Below, piece by piece: positions 34,336-42,552 of a DNA stretch of 64,000 nt. Below the pieces are notes generated by a model. The model did not search any database. It was not told the origin of the DNA and saw only the letters and a program-made list of their open reading frames with translations. A program made the position numbers and the translations under genes. Source of the stretch: Chitinophaga parva (GTDB taxonomy: Bacteria; Bacteroidota; Bacteroidia; Chitinophagales; Chitinophagaceae); NCBI RefSeq assembly GCF_003071345.1, contig NZ_QCYK01000002.1, forward strand, positions 124,001-188,000. The letters are read 5' to 3'. Each line of letters begins with the position of its first letter. Positions within the stretch are counted from its first letter, which is position 1.

Positions 34336-35223
34336 TCATCGGTTTAAGGTCCAATAGATTTCCGTATAATCGTTAACGTTAGTCCGCAGGGTATTTTCAA
34401 TATCCTGTTCCGCAGGGCCAAATAAAACAGGCCATTCCGTAGCATAATAACGGATGGCGTTTATCTTTTGCTGGAGGTAGGTCGTGGCTACGCATACCCG
34501 GCGGCGGTTAAAGGTATGGTGTGAGATTTTCCAGGTCAGTGCTCCGGCGGCGGCCAGCGATAATTTGCTGACCTGTGCGGCGTGCTGTGTTTCACTCGCC
34601 TGGAGGTCTGCATCGTCCTCCATGTAATTTTTTAGAAAGGCCAGTGAAAGATCCTGCAGGCGGGTAGGGTGCATGTCCATTTTCAGTGCATATTCCATGC
34701 TGGCTCCATGTTGCTGCCAGCGCATGGCTGCCCAGCCAGGCACCAGGGCATAAGGCAGGTCCTGGTAATAATTTACAGGTATACTGTCCGCCCAGCAACG
34801 TTTTGACGCCTCAAAAACTACCAGGTGATCTACATGACCGCCTGCTGCCAGTGGAAAATAAAGTGCATCCGCCTGTACCTCCTGTGCCAATGCATGCATG
34901 CGCAAACCAACGGCAGCGGCGGTTTCCAGGCTATCCGGCGGCAGCGTTTCATGTAGCAGCAGGGTGCTGAAATTATGGTAATGCGCGTTGCGGAAGGGAG
35001 CGTCTGTAAAGCCAAGATGCACCGGTACGGCATTCAGTGCACGCACCGCATTTTCATCATCTGCACGGCGGCGGGCGTACTGCGTGCTATGGGCTTCATT
35101 TCCCTCGCTGAATACGGTGGCTATTACTACATGGTGGCCAAGTTCTGTCCACACCGCTATCTGCGCGCCACAACTTAGCACGGCATCATCCAGGTGGGGA
35201 GAGAAAACGAGGTAAGTACTCAT
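34336..35223 (-). CDS. PIG-L (LmbE-like) N-acetylglucosaminyl deacetylase family
   Basis: 295-residue zinc hydrolase. The metal and catalytic motif reads FSPHLDDAVLSCG near the N-terminus, and the third metal ligand region is AAGGHVDHLVV near residue 125. Relatives remove the acetyl group from GlcNAc linked to inositol (MshB), malate (BshB) or antibiotic cores. Its start overlaps the stop of the glycosyltransferase gene by four bases (ATGA), so the two are translationally coupled. The sequential transfer-then-deacetylation logic of mycothiol and bacillithiol synthesis is therefore likely. Confidence 0.9.
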   Translation of the reverse strand: MSTYLVFSPHLDDAVLSCGAQIAVWTELGHHVVIATVFSEGNEAHSTQYARRRADDENAVRALNAVPVHLGFTDAPFRNAHYHNFSTLLLHETLPPDSLETAAAVGLRMHALAQEVQADALYFPLAAGGHVDHLVVFEASKRCWADSIPVNYYQDLPYALVPGWAAMRWQQHGASMEYALKMDMHPTRLQDLSLAFLKNYMEDDADLQASETQHAAQVSKLSLAAAGALTWKISHHTFNRRRVCVATTYLQQKINAIRYYATEWPVLFGPAEQDIENTLRTNVNDYTEIYWTLNR

Positions 35224-36446
35224 GCCGGTATTGCTTGATGAATAATGTTTACAATTTCTGCCGCAGCGCCCGCGGGGCCTGGCTTTGCACGGAAGGATGC
35301 CGCAACCTGCTGCGCCTGTACGCGCTCCGGTGCATCACCCGCCAGTAAAGGCATCAGCATTGCCTTAAAGCGTGCTGGGGATGGATGCGGAGTGTCCAGC
35401 ACAATGCCGGCTCCGGCCCTCGTTACAAACTGCGCCTGCAGGAACTGGTCATTGCACACAGGCAGCAGGGCCAATGGCACGCCGTGGGTAAGCGCCTCCA
35501 TCACGGAGTTTGCACCCCCGTGGGAGATCATCAGGTCTATGTGGGGCAGCAACTGCAGCTGGGGCGCATATCCCACGGCTATCACATTTTCCGGCAGTGT
35601 GGCCGCAAACGGTGTGTGCAGCAATTCATTGATGGCAAAGATCAGCTGCACATTTTCATCCTTCAATGCCAGGGCTACAGTCTCAAACAGGTGGGGATGA
35701 TGGTAGACCTGGCTGCCCATGGACATATACACTTTCCGTTTACTTGTGTCCAGCAGGTGAAAGGGAAACTCCGTTTCATCGCCCCGGGCCTGCAACGGGA
35801 GGCTATGCCCTGCATAGTAAGAAAAATCATTGCCGCAAATCTCCCGTGGCATATAGGTTTCTGTGCAGAAAACGATGTTAAGCCAGGGTGAAATAGCATC
35901 GCTTACTTTGAAGCGGGGCTGCAATCCCCGTGCTTCAAATAGGGCATTGCGCAGCGGCGCAAATGCGTGCAGCGTGTGCGTAAGTTCACATTGCCATGCG
36001 GCTGGTGTGACAGGGTTTAAAGAGGACGAAATGCCCACCCATGGGAGGTTGTGTGCATGCGCTACCAGCGCCCCGGCGTATACCATCGGATCTGTAACAA
36101 TAAGGTCCGGGGCAAATTCCTGCACTACTTTCTCCAGTAGCTGCACCTGGTGGGGCACAGCGTTTATCAATAGCGTTTTTATCCACTGGCGCAGCCAGGA
36201 TTTATCCGCTAGTTTTTGTACAAAGTCGGCTCCTTTGGTGATGAACTGCGGATCTATATTCACCGGCTCCGGGTCAAAGAATACAGGGCCTTCCAGGCCT
36301 GCTTTGCGCAGCTGGGGCGTAAGGTCCACCTGGGAGAAAAAGCCCAGGTGATAACCCATTTGCTGCAGGTGCTGGGCTACCCCGATCATGGGATTGATAT
36401 GCCCTTTTTCCGGGATGGTGACAATGAGTATTTTCTTATTGCACAT
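35220..36446 (-). CDS. MGT/UGT-type glycosyltransferase (GT1)
   Basis: 408-residue GT-B enzyme using a nucleotide sugar. The N-terminal domain starts KILIVTIPEKGHINPMIGVA and the C-terminal donor domain has YAPQLQLLPHIDLMISHGGA, then NSVMEALTHGVPLALLP and VCNDQFLQA. Relatives glycosylate macrolides, flavonoids and other small molecules. It overlaps the AsnB gene by 11 bases and the PIG-L gene by four bases. The donor sugar is not readable, but the linked deacetylase suggests an N-acetylated sugar. Confidence 0.9.
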   Translation of the reverse strand: MCNKKILIVTIPEKGHINPMIGVAQHLQQMGYHLGFFSQVDLTPQLRKAGLEGPVFFDPEPVNIDPQFITKGADFVQKLADKSWLRQWIKTLLINAVPHQVQLLEKVVQEFAPDLIVTDPMVYAGALVAHAHNLPWVGISSSLNPVTPAAWQCELTHTLHAFAPLRNALFEARGLQPRFKVSDAISPWLNIVFCTETYMPREICGNDFSYYAGHSLPLQARGDETEFPFHLLDTSKRKVYMSMGSQVYHHPHLFETVALALKDENVQLIFAINELLHTPFAATLPENVIAVGYAPQLQLLPHIDLMISHGGANSVMEALTHGVPLALLPVCNDQFLQAQFVTRAGAGIVLDTPHPSPARFKAMLMPLLAGDAPERVQAQQVAASFRAKPGPAGAAAEIVNIIHQAIPA

Positions 36447-38223
36447 AGTGACTGGCCCATTGAATTAAAGAGATCATGTTAAAAAGCAGCAGGCGGTCTG
36501 CTTCCGGTATGGTCGGTTGCCTGCTCAGTGTTTCCAGGGCTTTGCGGTCCAGGTAAGTATCAATGAAATCATGCTTTCCCGCCAGGAGCTGCTGCAGGAT
36601 GGCCTGGTAAGCCGCGCCCAGCCTGGGATCGCGGGGCAGGGATGATTTTTTGCGCAGGGCCAGCGTGGCCGGCATATGGCGCAGGGCCACCTGGCGCAGC
36701 ATGTACTTTTCCACGCCCATTTTAAAGCCCAGTGCAGGCCCTACCTGTGATACCGCGTACAGCATGTTCCGGTTGGCAAACGGTACGCGCGCCTCCAGCC
36801 CAAAGTGCATGGTATGGATATCCCCGTTGTGTAGCAGGCGGGCCAGCCAGCGCCGGTTTACCAGCACGCTCATGGCCAGGATGTTTTCAGTTTCGCAGCG
36901 GCCAAACTGTACCCCGGCCTTGCACACCAGCTGCCGGTATTCTGCATCCAGTTGTTGCAGCGGGTCCAGTTCCCGCCGCAGCTTAGGCGAGAGCATGGTG
37001 GCCCGTTTCTCTGCACCAAATAAATTCATCAATCCCAGGGGGCTGTGATTTACCTGGTTATTCAGTAAAAAGTAATAGCCGTAGTTGGTTTCATCCGCTG
37101 CATCGCCCACCAGCACCGCCTTCACGTGGCGGCTGGCTGCGCGCGAGAGATGGTGTTGTGAAAATTCCTGCTCCCATACGGGTATGCGCTCATTGATCCG
37201 GGCCAGTTCCCGCAGGCTGTTTTCCAGTGAAGGATGTTGAATGGTCACCTGGTGAAAACCGGCCTTGACCTGCCTGGCCACCTGTTTGGCAAAAGGCAGG
37301 TCGTCAGAATTTACAATGGTGCCGGGATCAAAGTTGATCTGGTCGTGGTTTTCAAAAGCCACGGTAAATGCCTCAATAGCCTGTGTGCTATGCTGTGCTG
37401 CCAAAGTGGCCAGCAGCGAGGAATCCAGCCCGCCACTCAGGAAAGCGCCTACCGGCACATCTGCCCGGATGGACAGGCGTACGCTTTGTTGCAGGGCATC
37501 GTCTATCTCGCTGATCAGCGTATATTCATCCCTGTTAGAGGTCTGCCAGTTAAACTGGTACCAGGTCTTGAGCCGCAGCCCATCCTGCCCAAAACGCAGC
37601 AGGGTGCCCGGTTCCAGGTAACGGATGTCCTGGAAAATGGTGTTAACCCCGTTGCCACTCAGGGAAGGCGCGATAACAAATTCCGCCAGGCGACTGGTAT
37701 CCGGCAGGGGCGCCTGGTCCAGCACGCGGAGCAGCGCTTTTACTTCCGATGCGAAATAGAAAGTATCCTGCCGCACCAGGTAGGCCAAGGGCTTCACACC
37801 CAAGGGATCGCGGGCGGCAAATGCCTGTTGGTTTTGCTGGTCCCAGATCAGGAAGGAGAACATGCCGTTAAAGCGATCCAGGCAGGCCTCTCCCCATACC
37901 ATGTAGGCGGCCAGCACCACTTCCGTGTCGCAGCGGGTGTGAAAGTCGTAGTGGGGCCGCAGCACTTCCCGCAGGGTGGCGTGGTTGTAGATCTCGCCGT
38001 TGTACACAATGTGATAGCGTCCACTTGGATCAGTAAAAGGTTGCGCACCGCCGGCTGCATCCAGCAGGGACAGGCGCTGGTGGCACAGGGCATGTTGCCC
38101 CAGCACCAGTGTTCTTTCATCATCCGGCCCGCGGTGGCGCTGGGCCTTGCTGATGGTTTCAATTTTTTTCCGCAACACCGGGCCGGTGTCTGCAGAAAAC
38201 AGGATGCCTCCAATTCCGCACAT
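36436..38223 (-). CDS. Asparagine-synthetase-type glutamine amidotransferase
   Basis: 595 residues. The N-terminal glutaminase begins MCGIGG with the Cys2 nucleophile, followed by QRHRGPDD and IVYNGEIYNHATLR. The C-terminal synthetase has the PP-loop FLSGGLDSSLLATLA near residue 265 and LVGDAADETNYGYY where asparagine synthetases have GEGADE-type residues. That deviation, and its place in a biosynthetic operon, suggests a carboxylate other than aspartate is adenylated and converted to an amide, as in antibiotic-type AsnB homologs. Four bases separate it from the upstream nucleotidyltransferase gene. Confidence 0.88.
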   Translation of the reverse strand: MCGIGGILFSADTGPVLRKKIETISKAQRHRGPDDERTLVLGQHALCHQRLSLLDAAGGAQPFTDPSGRYHIVYNGEIYNHATLREVLRPHYDFHTRCDTEVVLAAYMVWGEACLDRFNGMFSFLIWDQQNQQAFAARDPLGVKPLAYLVRQDTFYFASEVKALLRVLDQAPLPDTSRLAEFVIAPSLSGNGVNTIFQDIRYLEPGTLLRFGQDGLRLKTWYQFNWQTSNRDEYTLISEIDDALQQSVRLSIRADVPVGAFLSGGLDSSLLATLAAQHSTQAIEAFTVAFENHDQINFDPGTIVNSDDLPFAKQVARQVKAGFHQVTIQHPSLENSLRELARINERIPVWEQEFSQHHLSRAASRHVKAVLVGDAADETNYGYYFLLNNQVNHSPLGLMNLFGAEKRATMLSPKLRRELDPLQQLDAEYRQLVCKAGVQFGRCETENILAMSVLVNRRWLARLLHNGDIHTMHFGLEARVPFANRNMLYAVSQVGPALGFKMGVEKYMLRQVALRHMPATLALRKKSSLPRDPRLGAAYQAILQQLLAGKHDFIDTYLDRKALETLSRQPTIPEADRLLLFNMISLIQWASHYVQ

Positions 38224-38227
38224 ACGT

Positions 38228-39142
38228 TTAACGGTTTTCCTTTTCCAGTAATTGTTTCAGCCGGGTGGCCAGGTTGGTGTATGTAAGGTACCGGTGCACG
38301 CTTTCCGGCACCAGGTGGTCATAGGGTTGGTCTTGCACCATGCAGGCGCGCACCCGGGTGCCGCTCACCTCCATGGATGTGTTCAGGTTTTTTACAGGGT
38401 AACCGGCTGTGTGTGCATACGTAATGGTACTGGTGTTGATGGTGTAGACGATATGGAAAGCCGGCAATACATATTCCAGCTCATAAAAATTCTCCAAAGA
38501 AAAACCGCTGTAGGGCAGGGCTGCAAGGTAGTGGCGCCCCGGCCAGCACTGATCCAGGTAAGGCTTTATCATCTCCAGCCGTTCACCTGCCGTGGCAAAG
38601 TCTTTTGCTGTGTGCGACTGATTAGCCACGCCCACTATGACGATGGCCTCGTCTACTTCTGCTTTCATCTGCTCCAGGTAAGCCGCGTGCCCGTTGTGGA
38701 AGGGTTGTGCCCGGGTAATGAAAATGCCGCGCTTCACCGGGGCCAATGCCGGCATGATCACCGGGGCGCCGCCAGATGGTATAACGGTAACGGGCACACG
38801 TAATGTAAGTTCCATCGCCTCCCTTTCTGCCGCATTACTGGTAAAAGCATGGACAAAGGCAGGACAAAGTATACGCCAGCGCAACCAGTGGTAATGATCC
38901 GGAAGCCCCTTGCCGGGAATGGGCAGCAGGCAGAATGGCTTTTGCAAATGCTGCCCCAGCGTGGCTTGTAATGCCGGCATCAGTTGCGAGCAAAGCATGG
39001 GGGAATGCCCTTCCAGCAGGCCTTCCGGCCGGCTGATCACAAAGATAAGCTCATCATATTCCTGTTCCAGCCGCAGTATTTCCTGCAGTTGCGCATCTGT
39101 AAAATGGCGCCAGTCCAGGGCAAGCAAGGCTCTCATACACAT
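38228..39142 (-). CDS. NMN-adenylyltransferase-like protein with degenerate N-terminal domain
   Basis: 304 residues. Residues about 137-304 form an archaeal-type NadM nucleotidyltransferase: GIFITRAQPFHNGHAAYLEQ (HxGH), IVIVGVANQSHT, ERLEMIKPYL and the late signature VSGTRVRACM. Residues about 1-125 (ALLALDWRHFTDAQLQEILR to SNAAEREAMEL) look like a second copy of the fold that has lost its HxGH motif. The same operon has another NadM domain fused to Nudix, so this one may adenylylate a different nucleotide. It lies 18 bases after the kinase gene. Confidence 0.8.
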   Translation of the reverse strand: MCMRALLALDWRHFTDAQLQEILRLEQEYDELIFVISRPEGLLEGHSPMLCSQLMPALQATLGQHLQKPFCLLPIPGKGLPDHYHWLRWRILCPAFVHAFTSNAAEREAMELTLRVPVTVIPSGGAPVIMPALAPVKRGIFITRAQPFHNGHAAYLEQMKAEVDEAIVIVGVANQSHTAKDFATAGERLEMIKPYLDQCWPGRHYLAALPYSGFSLENFYELEYVLPAFHIVYTINTSTITYAHTAGYPVKNLNTSMEVSGTRVRACMVQDQPYDHLVPESVHRYLTYTNLATRLKQLLEKENR

Positions 39143-39160
39143 GGCATTTAAGTGTGAAGC

Positions 39161-40132
39161 TCACCATTCATAATAGTGCAGCACTTCATCAAAGCAGGGC
39201 ATAAACCCAATGTTATCATCCAATACCCACACCTGATCAAACGCATTGTGGAGGTATACCAATGCCTGGTCCAGGCAAAAGAATGGCTTCCACAAAGCTT
39301 CATACAGGTCAAAGAAGCCACTGTGCAGGCGGGTTTCCGCCTGGCGGTAGTGGGCAATGGCGCTACGCAGGCGGTTGGCGTCGTAGCGGAATGTACCATC
39401 TTCGGGCCCTTCCTTACACACCCGGAATGCGGAGAAGATCACGTCTTTCTCACAGGCATCCCATTTCACCATTTCAAAATCCAGGAAGGCCGTCAGCACT
39501 TCTTTGTCAAACAAAACATTTTCCAGTTGTATATCTCCATGGATCCACTGGTAGCGGGCAGCATCCCAGGGGAATTGCAGTGCCACGGCCTGCTGCAGCT
39601 TGTAGGCAGCCTCGCAGAAACGCTCCCAATGCTTCAGTACATAACGCCCGGCTTTGGTTTGTTCCAGCACTGCGGGCGGTTGGGCAGGCATGCGGTACCA
39701 CTGGTACACGCCCTGGTGGGTATCATGCACAGAAAGGATATCATACATGGCCTGGTGGAGGCCCGCCAGTTCTTTAAAAAGCAAGGCTAGCTGTTCACTG
39801 CTGCAGTGTTGCCACCACTTGCAGGGAATGTTGCCCGGTTGCAGGTAAAAAACATGCACAAACCGGTGCTGCCATTGCAACGGAGGGCCGGGGTGCTTTA
39901 CCAGCCGGGGCGCATGCCGGTAACCCTGCGCTTCCAGTGATTGCAGCACATGCTCTTCCGCGCGCACACTATCTGCCCGCCGGTTGTGCCGGGCCAGCCT
40001 GGCCACGTATGCACCGTTCGCAGCCTGTACCAGGGCATTCCGGTTAGAATAGCCTCCCAGGGCGGTTACAGACAGTGGCCGTATGCCAAAATGTGCGGGT
40101 AGCAATTCCGTATATGCGAATACGTTATCCAT
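39161..40132 (-). CDS. APH-family small-molecule kinase
   Basis: 323 residues of the aminoglycoside phosphotransferase/choline kinase fold. The active site is visible as WIHGDIQLENVLFDKE near residue 192, followed by the metal-binding AFLDFEMVKWD. The N-terminal lobe has ALGGYSNRNALVQAANGAYV, the ATP-contact region. Its ATG overlaps the NAMPT stop in a TAATG arrangement, coupling the two. In this context it may phosphorylate a riboside, sugar or amino alcohol of the pathway rather than an antibiotic. Confidence 0.85.
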   Translation of the reverse strand: MDNVFAYTELLPAHFGIRPLSVTALGGYSNRNALVQAANGAYVARLARHNRRADSVRAEEHVLQSLEAQGYRHAPRLVKHPGPPLQWQHRFVHVFYLQPGNIPCKWWQHCSSEQLALLFKELAGLHQAMYDILSVHDTHQGVYQWYRMPAQPPAVLEQTKAGRYVLKHWERFCEAAYKLQQAVALQFPWDAARYQWIHGDIQLENVLFDKEVLTAFLDFEMVKWDACEKDVIFSAFRVCKEGPEDGTFRYDANRLRSAIAHYRQAETRLHSGFFDLYEALWKPFFCLDQALVYLHNAFDQVWVLDDNIGFMPCFDEVLHYYEW

Positions 40133-41559
40133 TATCTTTTCAGATGGGCGTTGATCCTTTCCTGTACACTTTCAAACTTTTCATCGCGCAGCAGGATGCC
40201 GTTTTCAAACACGGTTTCCAGCTCATTAGCGTAAGGGCTGGATTCTGTTTCAGGGATGGTCCGGTAACCCTCCGGTGTAAGGACCAATTGCTGGCGGCCG
40301 GATTTAGAGGTCTTGAAGGATTGCACCATCTTTCCCGCGTCATTCATTTCCACCGGGTGCTTCTGCACATTCACAGGTTGCCCATTGATCTCTGCGTAAG
40401 AGCACTTGATGGCAAACTGCTGGGAGTCGCGGTCCAGGCGCTGCAGCAGGGCGCCGCCCATGCCCAGTACCAGGTTCTCCGCAGAGATGCCCGCATCTTT
40501 CAATGCTTTATAAATGCTGCGGATGCTGTCTATATTAATGCCATCGCCCTGGATCACGCGCACCTGCGGCGGTAGTACTTTGTAGCCTTTTTCATTGATG
40601 GTGCAGCCAAATTTTTCCATGAGGATGCCAAACAAATGCAGCAGGGTTTGCACCGGGTCTCCGCTGTCGGGCCGTATCACCAGGGTGCCCTGGCGCTGCA
40701 GGATGTCTTCCTTCATTGCACCGCCCCAGTATTCCGCGGCAGCGCGGAAAATATCATAGGAGTCAGACACCACGGATATAATGCCGGTGGGATAGGCCTT
40801 CAGGATATTCTGCATCACTTCCAGCTCACCTTCTTCGCCCAGCAGCGTCATGATGGAGTGCTCCGTAGCGGGCACGGAAGCCGCCATCACGGAACTTGCG
40901 CCATAAAATTTTTGCGCATACACGGCTGCTATCACGGTATCACTGCCTTTAAAGTTCAGCAGGTGGGACATACCGCCTATGCCGGCACTCTCCCCGGAGC
41001 TGGTGCCCCGGAAGCCAAAGTCGTTGAGTACAAACGGTGTTCCGCCCAAAGCCGTTGCACTGGCGGTTTCCGCGTAGTAATTCTCCACGATCTGGCGGAT
41101 GTGGAAGGAGAGGGTGGCCACGGAACTGGGATACCAGGTCTGCATCAGGATGGTTTCCAGGAAGTTGGTCAGCCAGTAGCATTCGGGATCTGTGTTCTCA
41201 ATGGTCATGAGCACATTGCGTACGGGAATAATGCTGCCTTCCTTTACCGCTTTAATGCACACCGGCAGGTAGCCTCCATGCTTTTCCAGGATGTAATCAA
41301 ACTTGCGGCGGTCAAACACGTCATTGCGCCCAAAGACGCCATTGAGCAGGGCTTCTGCCTGGTCTATAGCCTCTTTGTTGACCACCGCACCGGTGAAGTA
41401 TTTTTTGATGATGTATTGCAATCCGAAGAAAGCGGTCTCGCCAAACAGGCCACCACGGCTTTCCAGGTAAGAATATATTTTATTTGTGCCGGGATAGTAC
41501 AGTTTGTGATGGGAGTATTTGTAAGCATCCGCCATCAGGATGATGTTATCGGTGTACAT
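40132..41559 (-). CDS. nadV: Nicotinamide phosphoribosyltransferase (NAMPT/NadV)
   Basis: Joins nicotinamide and PRPP to make NMN. The 475-residue length and sequence fit NAMPT rather than nicotinate PRTase: MADAYKYSHHKLYYPGTNKI at the start, FLETILMQTWYPSSVATLS, FGFRGTSSGESAGIGGMSHL near residue 190, AASVPATEHSIM, VSDSYDIFRAA and TLVIRPDSGDPV. It is three bases after the NadM-Nudix gene and under the same NrtR-type promoter. Together they recycle nicotinamide to NAD in two steps. Confidence 0.94.
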   Translation of the reverse strand: MYTDNIILMADAYKYSHHKLYYPGTNKIYSYLESRGGLFGETAFFGLQYIIKKYFTGAVVNKEAIDQAEALLNGVFGRNDVFDRRKFDYILEKHGGYLPVCIKAVKEGSIIPVRNVLMTIENTDPECYWLTNFLETILMQTWYPSSVATLSFHIRQIVENYYAETASATALGGTPFVLNDFGFRGTSSGESAGIGGMSHLLNFKGSDTVIAAVYAQKFYGASSVMAASVPATEHSIMTLLGEEGELEVMQNILKAYPTGIISVVSDSYDIFRAAAEYWGGAMKEDILQRQGTLVIRPDSGDPVQTLLHLFGILMEKFGCTINEKGYKVLPPQVRVIQGDGINIDSIRSIYKALKDAGISAENLVLGMGGALLQRLDRDSQQFAIKCSYAEINGQPVNVQKHPVEMNDAGKMVQSFKTSKSGRQQLVLTPEGYRTIPETESSPYANELETVFENGILLRDEKFESVQERINAHLKR

Positions 41560-41562
41560 GGT

Positions 41563-42459
41563 TTACGCGTTTAAATGTGCGAGGATCTTATTAATAAAGG
41601 GGAGGTGGGCGGCATTGATAATTTCTTTTTCCAGCATAATGGGCAGGGCACTGGTATCGAACCATTGCAGGGCTTCGAGATCATCGTTTGCTTGTGGTGT
41701 ACCACTCAGCAACGTAGCGGTAAAGAGCAGGCTGAGTATTTTGTCTGTTTCACCGCGGTAGCGCCAGTCATCTATTTTCACAGAGCCAAGGTACTGCATG
41801 GGCGTGGTTTCCAGGGCACCGCATTCTTCCTGCAGCTCCCGTGCGGCGGCGGCTTCATAGCTCTCATCCGTGGGGTCGGCAAAGCCGCCGGGCAGCCGCC
41901 AGGTAGCTTCATTTGGTTTCTTGCCGAGGAGCAATTGCGTATGGCCGGCATTGAGCAGTGCTATATCCACGGTAGGATACACAATATCGTAGCGGTTATA
42001 AATAGCATAGTTGATGCCCAGGCGGAAGTCGCGCGTGGTGAGTGGCTGGTCACTATGGGTTTCCCGCACGCTGGTGGCGCTGAACTCGCCAAAAGCAGGC
42101 AGGGTAGCTGTTGCCAGCTTGCCGCTGTAGGCTTTTGCAAAACTGTCGCGGCTACCGTACAAAATGAATTTTTCGCCAGGAAAGGTATTGGTCAGCAAAG
42201 CATCCAGCTGTTCAGACCATACCTTATCATCGGTATAGTCACGCAGGGGCAGCACCGGTATGGCGGGGTAGTCTGCCTTGATCATGGCTTCGCGGGTATA
42301 AAAATCAAAAGGATTATGCTTGCTGGACCTTACCGGGGCCGTGCCCAGTACCAGCACCGTGCGGTGGTGCAGCCCCGTTACATGGCGGATAAGATGATGG
42401 TGCCCTTCGTGCAGATAAGGCGTCTGGAACCTGGCGATGATAACTCCTGTGCTTTTCAT
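41563..42459 (-). CDS. Bifunctional NMN adenylyltransferase / Nudix hydrolase
   Basis: 298 residues. The N-terminal NadM domain (about 1-170) has IIARFQTPYLHEGHHHLI with HxGH, and SATSVRETHSD as the ISxTxxR-like signature. The C-terminal Nudix domain (about 180-298) has the box GGFADPTDESYEAAAARELQ followed by EECGAL. Such fusions make NAD from NMN and hydrolyse ADP-ribose to recover ribose phosphate. First gene of the eight-gene operon. Its -7 box and a palindrome overlap within 20 bases of the start codon. Confidence 0.92.
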   Translation of the reverse strand: MKSTGVIIARFQTPYLHEGHHHLIRHVTGLHHRTVLVLGTAPVRSSKHNPFDFYTREAMIKADYPAIPVLPLRDYTDDKVWSEQLDALLTNTFPGEKFILYGSRDSFAKAYSGKLATATLPAFGEFSATSVRETHSDQPLTTRDFRLGINYAIYNRYDIVYPTVDIALLNAGHTQLLLGKKPNEATWRLPGGFADPTDESYEAAAARELQEECGALETTPMQYLGSVKIDDWRYRGETDKILSLLFTATLLSGTPQANDDLEALQWFDTSALPIMLEKEIINAAHLPFINKILAHLNA

Positions 42460-42509
42460 TTTGTGTTATTTCTACACAAATATAATCACATATTTCCGGC
42501 ATTGCCAAA
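42460..42509 (-). promoter_or_regulatory. Operon promoter with overlapping NrtR-type operator
   Basis: On the minus strand TTTG (42509-42506) and an exact TATATTTG (42484-42477) form a promoter 25 bases apart. TTTGTGT (42460-42466) and ACACAAA (42474-42480) are a perfect 7-bp inverted repeat with a seven-base spacer that covers the end of the -7 box and the probable start point. That is the right position for repression by the adjacent NrtR-like regulator. A second dyad, AAATAT/ATATTT (42478-42495), abuts it. Confidence 0.65.
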
Positions 42510-42552
42510 TAATATGTGTTAATTTTACGCATTTATTTTCAACAATGACAAA

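Noticed and set aside
39161..40132. An aminoglycoside resistance kinase
   Set aside because: The fold covers many small-molecule kinases; translational coupling to NAMPT and operon context argue for a pathway enzyme.
32608..42459. Reading the NAMPT and NMNAT genes as a phage-type NAD reconstitution (anti-defence) system
   Set aside because: NAMPT with NadM-Nudix under an NrtR-like regulator is a normal bacterial salvage set and no phage genes lie nearby; the additional biosynthetic genes fit a metabolic operon better.
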